From assembly GCA_021397835.1 (NCBI GenBank), contig JAJFZO010000234.1, forward strand, positions 1,871,001-1,935,000: DNA of 64,000 bases. The letters run 5' to 3'. Made by a program: the position numbers and the translations under genes. Positions 1-13,500 of the stretch are shown here, one piece after another; position 1 is the stretch's first letter; each line of letters starts with the position of its first letter. Under the pieces are notes generated by a model. It worked only from the letters and a program-made list of their open reading frames with translations. It had not been told where the DNA came from and did no database searches. This stretch comes from Moringa oleifera (taxonomy: Eukaryota > Streptophyta > Magnoliopsida > Brassicales > Moringaceae).

Positions 1-292
1 GCTATATGCAACATCCTGCTTTACAACAACCAGTGAGTCCTTTTATTTTTGATTGCATCTATATAATGTGAGGCGAAGAACATCTAAACTCTTAAAGGGA
101 TGATTTTCTGAAACAAACCATAAGGACACTGACTTATAATAATAGGAAGTGATTAACATGGCTAAATGACTAGAAGGATCCAAGATTAAAAAAAAATAAT
201 AATAGTAATAATACCACTTCCACCATTCTTCTAATTAATTAGATTGATTATAATAATAACAATAATGCCCTTTCAAGACACAGAACTTGCAC

Positions 293-3200
293 CTGAGAAG
301 CAATTCTGAGAGGACCAAATGATTTTCTTTGGGCTTGAACCAATGCAAGGAGATAACGGTATGTTTCTATGGCTTCCATGGGTTTTGACTGTGAGATCTT
401 CAGCTTTGCTTTCAACCTGAGCAGTGGCCCTTGTTCCCATTTTGCAGTCTCATCTAAAGCAGCATCAGTAACCACCTCAGCCTCTGAGAATCGATGTTGA
501 GCTGACAAAACTAAGGCAAGCAGTCTCCAACCTTTCAGTATTGAGCCGCCTGTTGCATCAATGAATTGTTTTGCATAACGCAAGGCGGTACTTAAATTCC
601 TTTGCTCCGCGTATTGAACACCCAATTCAAATATCACGTCGGGGTTATTGTGCTCAAAAGCAATAGCTGCATCTAATGATTTCAGTGCTTCAGACTGAAG
701 ATGGGACCTTTCAAAGTCAGAGGAAGAGACTTTAGCTTGCTTTCCCAAGCAAAGACCCAACATACGATGACCCACACCTGTCAAATGCTCATTGAATCCC
801 TGAGCATTACCAATGGCTCTCCGTGCATAACGTACTCCCTCAGCAGCAAGATGAGAATCTTCACTGCAGATCTTGGCAGCAAGCAACAATGCCATGAGAT
901 CATCAGGCCGTTCATGGTTATGCAGAGACTTTCTCAATAGATTCAATGCAGCATCATTTTTCCCTGCTCCACTGTAACAAAGAGCCAGAGTGTTCCAACG
1001 ATCAACTCGGTTAAATACTCCAGGCAGGATCTCTTCAAGTTGCTTTGCTAAAACAGAAGTTTGGCTACATATAGATAATGCATACGATAGGTGCTCGATT
1101 ACTGATGGATCCCATTTAACCTTTCCAAGTTGAAATTTCCTCATAAGAATCATTAAAAGCAAAATTGCCTCTTCCAGATTATTCCTAGGTATATATGAAC
1201 CCTCAATTTGGACAGCTAAACTGGGTGGGCCAGCCTCCACTCCACAATGCAACAAAAATACGGCAAAAGCCTTCTGAATCCTTGCACAGCAGTCATTATC
1301 AAGGTTCCACTGGCTCAGTAAGGCACGTCTGTAAGCAGATATTGCTTCACTGTAGTTACCAGCCTGCTTCCAGAGCTCAGGAAGCAGCTCTACTGCTTGG
1401 CTAACTGTCTCTTGCAATCTGTTGTCCACTTGCACATCAGGTATGCCCTGTTGGAATATCCTCTCCACGGCATCAAGCACGCTTTTACATTCATCAGCAG
1501 CCTCTACAAAACTCCAGAAAGCAAGATTAAAAGGAAGAAGAATGTCCACAGCTTTTGGTAAAGGTCATTCTTCTAAGAGGCATGAGACGTACAGCTAGAG
1601 AAGGTTACGTACCAGTCAATCTTCCAAGCTTTTGGAGAGACTTGGCTTTTAAGTATATGGCTTCGAGCACCAGGCTAGCAGCATGCTGAGAGACTGCATG
1701 CTGTGAATCACTGCGGGAGCGACCCTTTTTACTAGATGGCTTTTCAGATAGGGAAGGCTGGAAGCGCTGTATGGCTGCTTGAAGATCAATGCCATCAAAC
1801 ACACGAAGGGCACCTTCAACGTTGCCTCTTTGATACTCCAACCTTCCTAGAAGGGCTCTTGCTTCCTGCAAATTTGCACAATCATGAAAATGTACATATA
1901 ATAAAGGTCTCTGATAATGTGACAGCAAAAAATATGTTTCAAACTATGACAAATGTAGCACAAGAGACGCCTCAACAAAGAATTATTTATGTGGAAAAAT
2001 GGTACATGTTGATGAAATTCTGAGTACGATGTTCACTGCATTATCAGAAGTATAGATTAAATTTGACATAGGCCAAGCAAAATCCTGTCTGACATCACAA
2101 GCAATATCCATAATACTGCTAGGTAAACTGCCTGTATTCTAAGAAAAAACTAGTTGAATGGCACCAAATGAAGAGAGCAAAGCACCAGGACAGCATTTAG
2201 AGACAGTTTTGACATGGTTTTTGACGGAATAAAGATAAATAAAAAATAAGATAAAGAGATTCTTTAATCAAATGGAAAGCTGCTTCATTTACTCCAGCCA
2301 AAGTTGATCCATCCTGAAAAGTTATCACTGTATCATAAGTTGCACAACGGTGCCAAATAGCTGCATTCACTTCTGTATCTAGCTTTTAATGTCATCGGTA
2401 CATCACATAGTACTTAAAAACTGAAGACCGTGGGATTTCATATGTGCATATTTTGAGCTTCCTTCTTGTTGATACACCGTCATCACACAACCCTCAGATC
2501 TGCATAAGTGATACTATCACTGATACAACTACTATAGCCATCACTGTTATAAATTTTTATTATCAACTTTTGAATTTTGCAAGAAATATTTACCAAAAAA
2601 AAGGAGAGTTGTCCTAACAAAACATTATTACTAATTAAAGTGCTAAATTTTATTAGGTCAAAATTTCAGCCCTGAACTTTCACTAAAAATAATTCAGCTC
2701 CATATTTAAGTTCTAGATTTCAAGTAATTAATAAGCATTTCAGTGAAAATTTTTAGAAAGATGGTATCGATAAAGAGGGAATAGGTAGATGTATGTACAT
2801 ATGTACCAACAAAAGAATAAAAAAAGTAGGAGGCTGGATGGGTTACTGAGATTCTCTAATAAAGAAAAGTTTATAAAGTTAAAGAGTATCAATTGAAGCT
2901 AACAGCAGAGGAGCCGAGACTAGGAACAATAACGCTGCCCTCACCTGCTAACTGCACTATACACAGTCAATATCAATAAAATATATATATATATACATAA
3001 CAGCGCAAAAATGATTAGAAAGAACAAAATCCTACAAGCAATTTAGCTCCTGTAACATTTTATAAGAAAAATGAAAAACATGAACATTAACGTAGATAAG
3101 GTTTGCTGAATTTTCTTCTTATGTAACTAAAAAAGGAAGGTTTAACAAAGATCTAATATTGCACGCATTACAAAGATAAAAATCTGAGAATTGACAAACT

Positions 3201-5291
3201 CTTTAGTAATAGAGATGTCCAGTAAAAGGCAGTATGATTTCAATGATAAAATATATATTTCTCTGAGATTATCAGGACATGCTTTTACTTTGCATTTGTG
3301 CCCCTAAAATCACAACATAGATAATCAGGTGCATGGAGTATGACGGATGCACAAAAGATTTGATTATCAATTCCTTGTAAGTTTAAAAACATTCACACAG
3401 AGAAAACTAGCACTTTCATGCTATCATATTGTAATATATCGATTGCCTTTAATGAGATAGTTTATCTTAACTATTGATCAAGTAACTTCATAATCGATAC
3501 ATTAATACACATAAAATTCAGAAGATGATCTCTATCTGTCTATAAGGTATATAATTTTCATTGCCATCAAGATTGCACAGATTTAAATCTCATAAAAATG
3601 GTGAACACAAGGATTCGATATGTTTTCATTGATTTATTATAGAGAAAGATTCTATTGAGTCAACAATGTCAGTAAGTTAGGAAACCAAATTGAAATATCA
3701 CATTTGCAAGATGAATCCAGTGTCTGCTAAGTGAGATATGTGATATCTTCTTGAGGTTGATATACAAGTTTTAATTATTTTTAATTCACTACAAGTATCT
3801 TATATATGCATGTGTGTGTGTATTCCCAAATATTGATGAGTAATTAGGTAGGGTATTATTAGCTTCTCAAGATTATTTTGATAAGTTAATGAAACAGTTT
3901 TATGAATTAACTAATCTCATTAATGGATATCAACGCATGGGGACTATCATGCATTTATCTGACAGGAGGTGGAACCAATAAGATTTGAGATGATTATTTT
4001 GATTACAATTTACCATCCTCGTGGAGTGGATAATTTAATAATAAAATATTTGTAATTGTATGAATTTATTTAATATATTCATTAAAACTAGATAATCATG
4101 TGTCCTAATTGTCCCCACTCTAGCCCTTAGAGAAGTTGTGTTGAATTCCCAGTAACAATCGTAGTTGGTTTATATGATAAGATTATGCAGTTAGACCAAA
4201 AAAAAATTGATAATTGTATCCTAGTGAATAAGAGATGGGATATATTGTGACCCTCCAATCACACTCTATATAAAGAAACCAAAGGGATCTCTTGAAATTA
4301 CGTTGGAGAGAAAGAAGTCCTTTCTAGTTCTCCAATAATCTTAGCAAGAAAAAGAGATATGCCAAGGAGCCCACTCTTCCTTGTCTAATTGGAGCAAATT
4401 TATGGAATGGTATGGAAGATAGAAATGGTGATTGAAGCTTCTCCAAATTGGTTGATCTACAAACCCACGCTACAACATTTATAGTTTTGTTTCATCAATA
4501 GAACAATTTTCTTTCCTTTTGTGTGTGTGTGTTTTGGTTGCTCAATTGATAAGTTGATCAATTTGATTTTGGGATTTCTCATCCTAATAATAACAACCCT
4601 GCTAGAATTCTCAAAGATGTGCAAAGGTTTAGGTTCTTGGAAAAAATTCTTACACCCATTATGATGTTAAGTGCACGGTATTCGAGACAAAGAGACTTTT
4701 AGATTTGCAACCAATATATGCTGAAATACTCATTTGAGGGGGGAAAAAAGGTAAGATTCCAGGTTGGGCTACTCCCCAGATTTACTACATATTGATGGGT
4801 ACACGAAGTGATCTTACCTCAGATATGTTTTCAGTGTTAGAAAAAAAAATAATAATAAATAAAGAAGAAGAAAGTAGGATTTCTAGAGTCTCTTATATAA
4901 AGCCAATGGCAATATGACTAATGTACCAAATGGGCAATGTGAGGCTTGATCTAGGGCACAATCAATGACCCAAAAACAGAATTGCAGTGTTCTTCACATC
5001 ATATGTTATGCAGTAACAGTTTACCCAATGAATTCATGATCAGAAGCTCATAACAACATGAAACTAGCAAAGAACAATCCATGATAATAAGAGTTTTAAT
5101 AGCCACCAACCTCAAAATTGAGTGACAAGCCCTCTCGTAAAGAAGATTCAGCCTCTTGGATATTCCCCTCATCAAGCTTTGCTTCAACTTCTGTTGCTTT
5201 CATGCAAATTCCATTTGCACACAGTTCTCGAACCTCCGTATCTTTCCCATGGTCACTGGACTCAATAGATTGACTCTCCAACATTTGCAAC
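293..5291 (-). CDS. NPGR2: NPG-related TPR calmodulin-binding protein (NPGR2-like), partial
   Basis: Three coding exons are readable on minus: 5111-5291, 1613-1865 and 293-1503. Phases join cleanly: Glu ends exon 1, a Thr-Glu codon pair spans the second junction, and Gln ends the third exon. The protein shows the family's opening helix pair (LDEGNIQEAESSLREGL, then EARALLGRLEYQRGN), a Ser/Arg-rich insert, and a long TPR superhelix with the NNLEEAILLLM block. These match Arabidopsis NPGR2 better than NPGR1 or NPG1. Family knowledge: NPG proteins bind calmodulin through TPRs and, with EFOP and HYC proteins, hold PI4K-alpha1 at the plasma membrane; NPG1 is needed for pollen germination. The donor at 292 leads off the left edge, so the C-terminal TPRs are missing. 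The usual GEQL-type N-terminus is not found; exon 1 starts in phase with a split Gln codon, so an upstream coding exon is expected. The first in-frame Met is at 5284. The family is secure; the NPGR2 subtype is probable. Confidence 0.85.
1866..5110 (-). other. 3.2-kb intron of the NPGR2-like gene
   Basis: The intron is bounded by a GTTGGT donor at 5110 and a TTTGCAG acceptor at 1866. It holds a short (TA)n run near 2978-2994, a (GT)n run near 4521 and, at about 3.9-4.7 kb, a stretch that looks like a decayed LTR (listed separately). Short open frames at 4999-5187 and elsewhere match nothing I recognise. Confidence 0.75.
3900..4720 (+). repeat. Possible solo LTR or LTR-like fragment inside the NPGR2 intron
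   Basis: The stretch has a TATATAAA box (4267-4274) shortly after a CCAATCACA motif. A purine-rich leader and a pyrimidine/GT-rich tail follow, which is the usual layout of a plant copia LTR promoter. No paired TG...CA ends or target-site duplication could be confirmed, so this is suggestive only. Confidence 0.3.
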
Positions 5292-6240
5292 CTGTATGTT
5301 TCTTCATATATTTCACTTTCCTCCCTTTATCTTGCTAATGCTTCAAACAACATGCCGATTTACAACTGTAGTCCTTCCAAAAGAGTATGATTCTACATCA
5401 GCATTTGACCAAATTGAAACTAAATCAAGAGGAAAAAAAATGCTGCAACAAAAAACGTACATCCCAGAGGTGAATTTCAAAACCATCTCTTCTTAAGGCC
5501 ACACAACTATCAAAAGCGAAAATGGAGCAAGATATCACTAACAAACAGGTATAAAGAAAAAGGAAATTTTTTGAATTCTGTTTGACACAACCAAGATAGT
5601 TGCACATAGGTCACTGATTGAAAGTGGCTTCATCTTCTCAGGCCCAGCTAGTGAAAAATCCAATGTGCAAGAATTATCTTTTCCTTACCCTTCCTTAGCA
5701 ACCAAATAAATGCTGAATTGGGTGGTCTCAAACAATGAAATACATGAACATGAAAATTCTTCATCCTATATTCAACATTGTTAAACCATTAACTATAATC
5801 CAAGTCATTTGAGAAAAATGCCAAATTTGGTTGAGGAGAAAATGCAAATCTAAATCTAAATTCCAAGCATTTTCTTCATGTGCCCGCCATAATCAATAAT
5901 CCGCAGCCACATTTGTCTAATTATTCGTTTTTTACTCAAGTTGAAACAAAGTTCTAGAATAGAGCAAAAGAGAAAAGAGAAGCAAGGGATTCATAATTTG
6001 ATATCCATGTGTGTTTCTCCACAAAACGGCAAAGTTATGCGATGCAGCATTAAGTTACCAATTGAATGACGAATCAAATACCGCAGCTGATACCTGATTT
6101 AAGCTTGAAACGACCGAGAAGCCATTGAGTCCACTATGAATCAACAATGTGAGGAAAAAGAACACAGCAATTTATGTCTCACGGAGATCAGAGACAGGCA
6201 TGTAGGAGGAGCAGGGATTGGATCTGAGTTTCTTGCTGGC
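5292..6240 (-). promoter_or_regulatory. 5' leader region of the NPGR2-like gene, with a possible upstream ORF
   Basis: A good donor (AATCAG then GTATC, exon end 6094) could end a non-coding first exon that splices to the acceptor at 5291 or to an undetected small coding exon. Just before it, minus 6125-6099 encodes an eight-codon upstream ORF ending in TAA. The region from about 6150 to 6240 would hold the transcription start. No convincing TATA box was seen. This is inference; transcript data would settle the exon structure. Confidence 0.35.
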
Positions 6241-7232
6241 ATTTAATGGGCTTGACGGACAAACCAAATAAAACGTTTCCCCACCTCATTCTTCTTCCTA
6301 TTTTCTCATTTGTTCTTTGTTTTTTCCCTTTTTTGTTGGTTGAGGACCTGAAGTGCGTTTTTCGGCTTTCGGCTTTCGGCTTTCACGGAGAATTCGGATC
6401 TCTGCGTGGCCCAAAAAGACAAAGCTCCGATGCAAATGTTCTTCTTTTAAAAATAGAGGAATAGCACCCCGTTCACCCATTTTTGAAACAATAACCTCAT
6501 TTAACACTTTTATGATATAAACGGACAAAAATACTCTTGCTTTTTATTATAGTGCCCTTTGATTCATTAATGGTTGGAGGAAGAACAAATACAAGAAACT
6601 TTTCAAAGTTCTGTTTTTTACCTCTCTTTGAATGCATCTCCCTTTTTGAATATAAAGGTATTCTTTTCTTATATTTATTTTTTCTTGTTACTTTATTTCT
6701 TTGATATTTGATTTTTGAACGATGTAGATAATTGTTTGAAGATTGCGATGAGCTTGTATTTGGATATTTAAAAAAATAATTTTTTTGGTATATCATATCG
6801 GGTTATTGCGAAATCAATGTACAAATACAATTGAATTTTTTACACAATAATATCAAGGAATTTGCTATTGACATCTTGAGTGCAGAAAGTATATCTCATA
6901 CACCAAAAAATAAATAAATTAACAATGTAAGTTATTATGATCACATTAATATTAAAAATTTCATGCCATATTAGAATAAATGGTGGCTTATTTGCTAAAA
7001 TCATATCTTTTTAGAGAAATGTTTTTTTATATAATTTGTTTTGCAATATTTACAAAAATATCATGTTTTATTTATCATAAACATGCAATATTTTTTGAAA
7101 TCGGGCTTGATTGTATATATTTAGTGACTTAATGTTTTTGCAGCTAAAACATATACTAAGTACATTTCGTGCAATTTTTCTTTTTTGTAAAATTTCATAT
7201 TTTATTTTTGGATATTATGTTTTTAATGTAGG
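6241..7232. other. Intergenic, no gene seen
   Basis: AT-rich spacer. A short GGCTTTC tandem (three to four copies near 6360-6383) is the only local structure. Open frames here lack family features. The left boundary of the MULE remnant probably lies in this stretch, but no terminal inverted repeat was found. Confidence 0.5.
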
Positions 7233-9390
7233 ATGAGGATTGTAGCAACGTGGAATGATGAGTGGTTTGAATTAGATGGAAGTGTTGAATACAGTGGTAG
7301 ATCTCGCAAAATTAAAGAGTATGTTGTTTAGAGGTATTTGACTTATCAGCAACTATTGGACTTGGTGAAAGCTTGTATGAAAGTTGATTTCTCCAAGTAT
7401 GACATTGTATTGCATACAATAGTTATGTTTGAAAAAATCATTATCGACATCGAGATTTTGAATGATGATGATGTTATGCTTTTGTTGTATGACAAAATAT
7501 AGTTTCCCGTGTAGTTGTAGATTTTGTGAAGATGAACTTTATTGATAACAAACATGGACTTTGTAATGGTGAAACACTAGCACAAATCAATTTTTTTTTA
7601 ATTCTTCCATCAGTAGCAATCAATTCAGTGATGCAATCCTTGTTATACAACCCCATGCCCTTGTTCAAGCTGAGAATTTTGTCACATAACTATTCTTTCA
7701 TAATAAAACTCAACGTACTAAAAAGATCAATACAAATGAGCCAATAACATATGATGTTGGGTGTGATTACCTGATTTAAGACATTAAACCCATTCAACCT
7801 ACTGATGAAGAACCTATTGATGATTTGCCCTTTGCACTACCTTTTGTACCACCTTATGTGCCATTTGATCATCCTAACGTAGCCACTACCATTAGTGATG
7901 AGGTTCCTCTGAAGTATAGTGTCCCGAGTGTTAAGTTATATTATATTGCTCTAGCTCTTCCTATGGAGTCAATGGCCCCAATTAACACCTTACAAAGATG
8001 TCAGTTTTTTTTTTCCTAATAAGAAAGAGTTAAAACAGTTCTTAGATATATATGCATTAATTAAAAACTTTGAATTTAAAGTTCTTCGATCTAATAAATC
8101 AGTGCTTAAGATTATTTGTAAAGAGGGAAATTATTCTTGGAAGGTTCGTGTTATGAGAATTGAATAAGGTCAACTCTTCCAAGTTAAACACCATGATTTG
8201 TCACACACTTACATAGTCGAGGAGTTGCATCGACGATATTTACAAGCAAGCTTCATTATTATTGAGAAGATAATGGCCCAAAAACTATCCATTATTAGCT
8301 AAAATCATAAAGTCAAAAGATGTTATAAGTGATATAAAAAAGTTGTATGGTATACAAATACTATATGATAAAGCTTGAAAAGTAAAAAAGCATGCATTAT
8401 CTCTTATATATGGTGATCCAAGTGAGTCCTATCAGTAGTTGCCATCATATTCTCACATGTCACAAAAGGCTATTTTGGGAACTAAAGGTCACATTTGCAT
8501 AGAGGATGAGACTAATCGATTTATGTATTTTTTGTAACTCTTAAGCAATCATTGAAGGAGTTTTATTTAATCATCAAAGCGGTCATTGCGTCACTCATTT
8601 GAAAGAAGGTTCTACAGTGTTATATTTGTAATAGCATGCAAGGTGGTAATGAACAAATATACTCACTAGCATTTGGATATGGTGACTCAGAGAACTATAA
8701 AGCATGAAAGTGGTTCTTGCAATAGTTGAAAGAAGCAATTGGTCTTGTTGAAGATTTTATTATTATTTCAGATTGTCATGTGAGTATCACAGAAGGTGTT
8801 GCTAAGGTATTTCCTAATTTCACACATGGGTTATACCATTGGTATATGGCTCAAAACATAAAAAATAAATTCAAAAGAGAATATGTATCCAAAAATTCTT
8901 ATAAGATAACAATAGTATATTGAGAATCTGAATTTAATCAATTAATAGTCGAGTTATAAGTAGATCACCCTAGAGCATTTGAATACATCATGAAAGAAAA
9001 TCCAAGGAAATAGTCACATGTATCATCATGAAGGAGACGTTGCTAGATCATGACTGCTAACATTGTTGAGAGTTTTAATTTATGTCTTCGATTTACTTGG
9101 AGTTACATCATGACTTTTTTGAAATTCATCTGAGATATGATGCAATGTTAGTTCTTCGATGGACATGAAAAAGCTAAGGCTTAGAAGTCACAATTAATAG
9201 AATGGTTCCGTTAATTGATGACCAAAAAGTAAAAAAAATTCCTTATAAATGATAGCTTTACATATAGACTAGCATATATTTCTGATAAATACAAAGGCAA
9301 GGAGGCAATAATCAATTTGAGAGAGCATGCATACATTTGTATTGAATTTCAGGCTAACCTTCTGCCTTGTACACTACAATGGTAGCATCC
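7233..9390 (+). pseudogene. Decayed Mutator-like (MULE/MuDR) transposase
   Basis: Translated pieces follow the order of a plant MULE transposase. An N-terminal block at 7233-7502 has WNDEWFELDG, TYQQLLDLV and LNDDDVMLLL. A MuDR-type DNA-binding segment lies near 8030-8330. The DDE catalytic core spans about 8640-8925, with the AFGYGDSEN block, an ISD motif at about 8770, and VFPNFTHGLYHWYMAQNIK. The core continues with a TANIVESFN block near 9050. A SWIM-like Cys pattern (CIEFQ...LLPC) is at about 9340-9375. Stops and frame changes interrupt it between nearly all blocks, so it cannot make a full protein. The AG before 7233 could be a relic splice acceptor. It converges with the Ulp1-like remnant downstream. 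Confidence 0.8.
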
Positions 9391-10375
9391 AAGTAAGACA
9401 TATTTTTTTTAGATAATAATGATTGTAATTAGATCCCTATGTAAATTTCATATTTTACCTCTTCTTTTGTTAATAATGCTAATGGTCACTTTATGTTTAC
9501 TGAGAATGTAACATTGATTTCATCACCATGTGTGCTAGTTTCTATAAATAAGGTAATTTAGTGGCAACATATAATGAGCTTATCAACCCAGTTGGTGATA
9601 AGTCTGATTAAGATGTGCTTGATGAGGTGAAGAATGTGGTGGTTTTACTTTCGATTAATGGTAAGCTATCAGGTTGATCAAGGAAGCAAATAATATCATC
9701 TAATGGTAAGAAAATATGACAAAAAAATATGCTCTAGGTGCAGCTAGCAAGGGCATAATTGATTAACGTGCTTGAATGCACAATATGTTGAAGGAGCCAG
9801 TGGTTTATTAATGTGATCTTAATCGTCAAGTGTGCCAGATCATTTGCACCATAAGTGTTGGAATTATTGTGCAATTAGACACAATTTCCAAACTTATCTA
9901 ATCCTTCCTAGTTCCACATTAATTGATGATGCTGTAGAGGCTTTGTAAGTCAAAATAATTTCATATTCTCTGGATTGATCATTACTTTGACTTATTTTTG
10001 AACCGTGATATCCTTTATTGGAACCCAAATTATGCAAAACTTGGATTGAATTTTGAATTTAAGATAATGAAATTGTGGCTTAATATCAAAAATTATGGCT
10101 TAAAAAAGATAAACATTGCTTGGTACTGCAAATTGTGGCTTAATATCCATAACAAAATAAGGTGGTTATTACCTTCAAATCGTGTTTTAAAAACCAGAAA
10201 AGGTGGCTGATTACCTAATAACCTTGGCTTAAGACACAGCAAACGTGGCTTAATGAATGAAATCACTTTTTATTTGTTTCTTAAATCATGGTTCATATTT
10301 TACTACCGTGACATATTATCAGAAAGTGCTTAATTATACTTTTGTGGGTTAAAATGTTTATTGTAGTCCAATTTG

Positions 10376-10409
<34 letters not shown>

Positions 10410-10525
10410 GTGAAAAAATAGAATACATTTATTGAACACAAAATATACATTCAATGAATAAACAAATATAAATTAAATGAACCAAAAAAAAAATTTGTCA
10501 AAAGTTGAATCTAAATTTATCTTGG
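9391..10525. other. Spacer between converging transposase and Ulp1-like remnants
   Basis: AT-rich sequence with no coherent reading frame. At about 10070-10255 the motif TGGCTTAA recurs at irregular spacing (at least five variants). A 28-bp AT dinucleotide run lies at 10379-10406. Confidence 0.45.
10379..10406. repeat. (AT)n microsatellite
   Basis: About 14 uninterrupted AT units in the MULE remnant spacer. Confidence 0.95.
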
Positions 10526-11524
10526 TTCCATTATTGCATCATTTTCATCGATGGAATTGATAAACACTTGAAGCACCATGTATAGCTTGATGCATGGCAC
10601 TTGGCGATCATTGTACTTCAATGGCTTTCTAGCAAACAAATGTTCAAATATTGTCTGCATGTGCACTCCACAATTACCACTTCATCAAAAATAGAGTTAA
10701 CACATGAAATTAGAAAAAAAAAGTAACATAATATCAATTGAAAACGGTAAAAACTTACTATTATTTATGTTGGAGGACTGTTTTCTTCAAATGTATCACG
10801 CATCGAAGTAGGCATTTAGGTGACTTAATGTCTTGCCTATGCATGAAGTACCCCCATTAGAAAGAAATACAAAAAGCAACTATCAAAATAGATTCATCTG
10901 TCTAATCCAAACTTCTTCTAGTATTTCTTTCCTCCATGAGTCATACACACGCAAAGACATGTTGCCCAGATCCACACTCACGACAACCCAATGCTGATGC
11001 TCCACATAACATGAGAGTAACAACAAAATGTCTTGCACATTAAAAATCAGATTATTACTTAATAAATAGAAAAAATAAAAATTATGACGAAGTTACCATG
11101 TTGATAGTGTGCCATGTTGAGCAGCCTTCCTCAAATCCACCTTGAACATGTGTTAACATTACATTCTCTCATTTATGTGCAACATAATTAGATCCCTCAA
11201 GAGAACCATTTACATCGAGATTAGCTTGGTATCTCTCAAAGTCATATAACAAAAATGTTTGTATATATGACCAAATTTAAGTTAAACATGGTAAACAATT
11301 TAAATTCCAAGTACTTGTGCAAAATTTATACACTGAAAAATAGATACAAATCGACGAGACAAATGTCTTATTTGTAGACAAAAAGAAATTGTTGTTGACA
11401 TTGCCATAAGACTCGGAGATATATATGCATAAACATGCTTCAAAGGGTAGACATATTAGGAGACATGAAAATCAAAAAATAAGATATGAAATAAAAACAT
11501 GGAACAAATATAAATAAAATATGA

Positions 11525-11760
11525 AATAAAAAATAAGACACGAAACTAGCATTAATAAAGCATGAAAGTATAATTTAAGACAATAAAAAATTAGACACAA
11601 AACTAGTATAGATAAAACATGAAACCATAATTTAAGACAAAATAAAAAATAAGACACGAAACTAGTATAAATAAAACATGAATCCATAATTTAAGATAGA
11701 ATAAAGAATAAGACACAAAACTAGCATAAATAAAATACGAAACCACATTGAATAAGGGAA
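11525..11760. repeat. Tandem array, about 58-bp unit, four copies
   Basis: The phrase GACAC(G/A)AAACTAG recurs at 11537, 11594, 11653 and 11712 (spacings 57, 59, 59). Each is followed by similar TAAAACATGA and CCATAATTTAAGA segments. The array lies within the Ulp1-like remnant, where an intron would be expected. Divergence between units shows it is not recent. Confidence 0.85.
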
Positions 11761-13309
11761 GACAGAAAATTCAAAAAAATTAAACATAAACAATGAAATT
11801 AATACATGAAAATAAAAAATTGTATACCTCATCCTCAAATAACTCATGTTTAGTCTCTAATGTTTTAAACCAATTATGATCAACTAAACAATCAATGCCA
11901 AACATCACAATTACAATAATTACAAATATCAAGAAGGAATTAGATTAGCAATCTAAGACATAAAAAATTTAATACATAGATAAAAAAACATTTAAATTAC
12001 TATTTATTGTCTTTTTTGAATTTGTTATAGTCATCGAGGTGCTTCGAGTCAAATCCAACTAAGATCTTGAAACAATGATCACCTTTTGGATGTTTCTTCC
12101 TAATGGTGGGATCGAAATATGGTTTAGAAAGCTAGTAGCCTCACTTTTTAGTTCGTGTTGCCTCTTTATCTATACTAGTTGCCATCTTCACCTTCGGGTC
12201 AAAAATAGGCCTCATCTCTTCTACATTAGGTGCCACCTTAGTCATATCCCTCACTTCCTCTCCAACATCAAGTGCCATCTCTAAAGTACCCCTAACCTCC
12301 ACCTCTAACTTCTTCTCTAAATTAAAAGGCAACTCATCACTGCCATTAGCATCACCATTATCGATCCTAGTCTCATTGCCCTCCTTACTACCGTCACTGT
12401 CATCATTATTATCACCATTACCATTATCCTTGACGACTTAACTAAAGACTCTTATGATGACCTACCTAACGATTCATTACCTTTGTCATCCATCCATTGA
12501 AGCTAAGTACATACTATAGTAGTTTTTAGAAGACAAAATAGCAATAAATTTATTTTAAATAAATAAGATAAAACATTTATAATGCGTACATCATCATCAT
12601 CATCACTATTGGCATCAAGAAGTGATGTGTAGTAGTTAAGAGTCTTGAGCAATCAGATTACAAGTCTTTTCAAGATTGTCATCACCTTAATATGGTGCCC
12701 ATTGATGACCTTATGTAAATCATCCATCCTCCTCTCCATGGCAATTATTCGATGCTATGTGGATAGAAGACAAGACTCATGGTCTGTATGACTATCAGAT
12801 GGCTGATGTGTTTTACTTGGCCTAACCTTCGATAGTGTGGTAAACTCCTTGGCTTTTTTTGACATTTTCTCACTTCGTTTATCTCTATTCTCTTATTTTT
12901 CCATCTTTTTTCTTTTCCTTTCCTTGTCTCCTTTACTCCTTACTTGCACCCCTTCTCACCTCCTCACTAAATCAACTTCCTACTCATCATTACCACTATC
13001 TTCTATAGCAACAATCCTTCGTTGGATGGACATTTTAAAAGTGCGAGGAAAAAAAAGATTTAAAACATTTAAAAATGATAACAATAAACATGATACTTTG
13101 TACATTTTAAGGACTGCAGGTGATAACTTGATAAGTCTTGTTGAAGTAAGAGCCATCTACACTTCTTGAGTTGGATGAGGCATAGAGAGGAAGAGGATAG
13201 TCTACTCAATGCCCTAGTAGTATGACAGCTTCAGTTGCTCAGTGGTAGGAACTATGACACCATCCTGAGTTACCACCTGTAAAGGTATGAAATCTTTTCA
13301 TTTAAAGGA

Positions 13310-13500
13310 CAAAATTTCAAGAATATAACACGAAATCTAAAAATAAACCACAAAAAAAAAAATTAACACATGAAAGGGAAAAAAACACAAAAAGCTATGA
13401 AATCCAATGAAATTAAGTCAAGAAATGAAGTTAAACATGAAATCAAAAAAAAAAACATGATAAAAAAATAAAACACGATTTGAGATACAATGCAAAAATA
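13310..13500. repeat. Degenerate AACACGAAA / AAACATGAAA motif cluster
   Basis: Short variants of AACACGAAA, AACATGAAA and AACACGATT follow each other every 15-30 bases. The same vocabulary occurs in the 11.5-kb tandem array and again at about 14340-14570, so the three patches are probably related simple-repeat derivatives. Confidence 0.5.

Noticed and set aside
701..940. Plus-strand open frames within the NPGR2-like third exon
   Set aside because: Antisense shadows of the TPR coding frame.
8726..8923. Possibility that the MULE core at 8.7-8.9 kb is a domesticated (MUSTANG/FAR1-like) host gene
   Set aside because: Flanking domains are full of stops and frame changes, so no intact host-like gene can be assembled.
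11472..11847. Minus-strand frames rich in Phe, Leu and Tyr
   Set aside because: Products of the 58-bp tandem array, with periodic repetition of the same peptide words.
12837..13169. Plus-strand 110-codon frame in the Ulp1-like remnant
   Set aside because: Low-complexity Phe/Leu/Ser sequence; the coding signal here is on minus.
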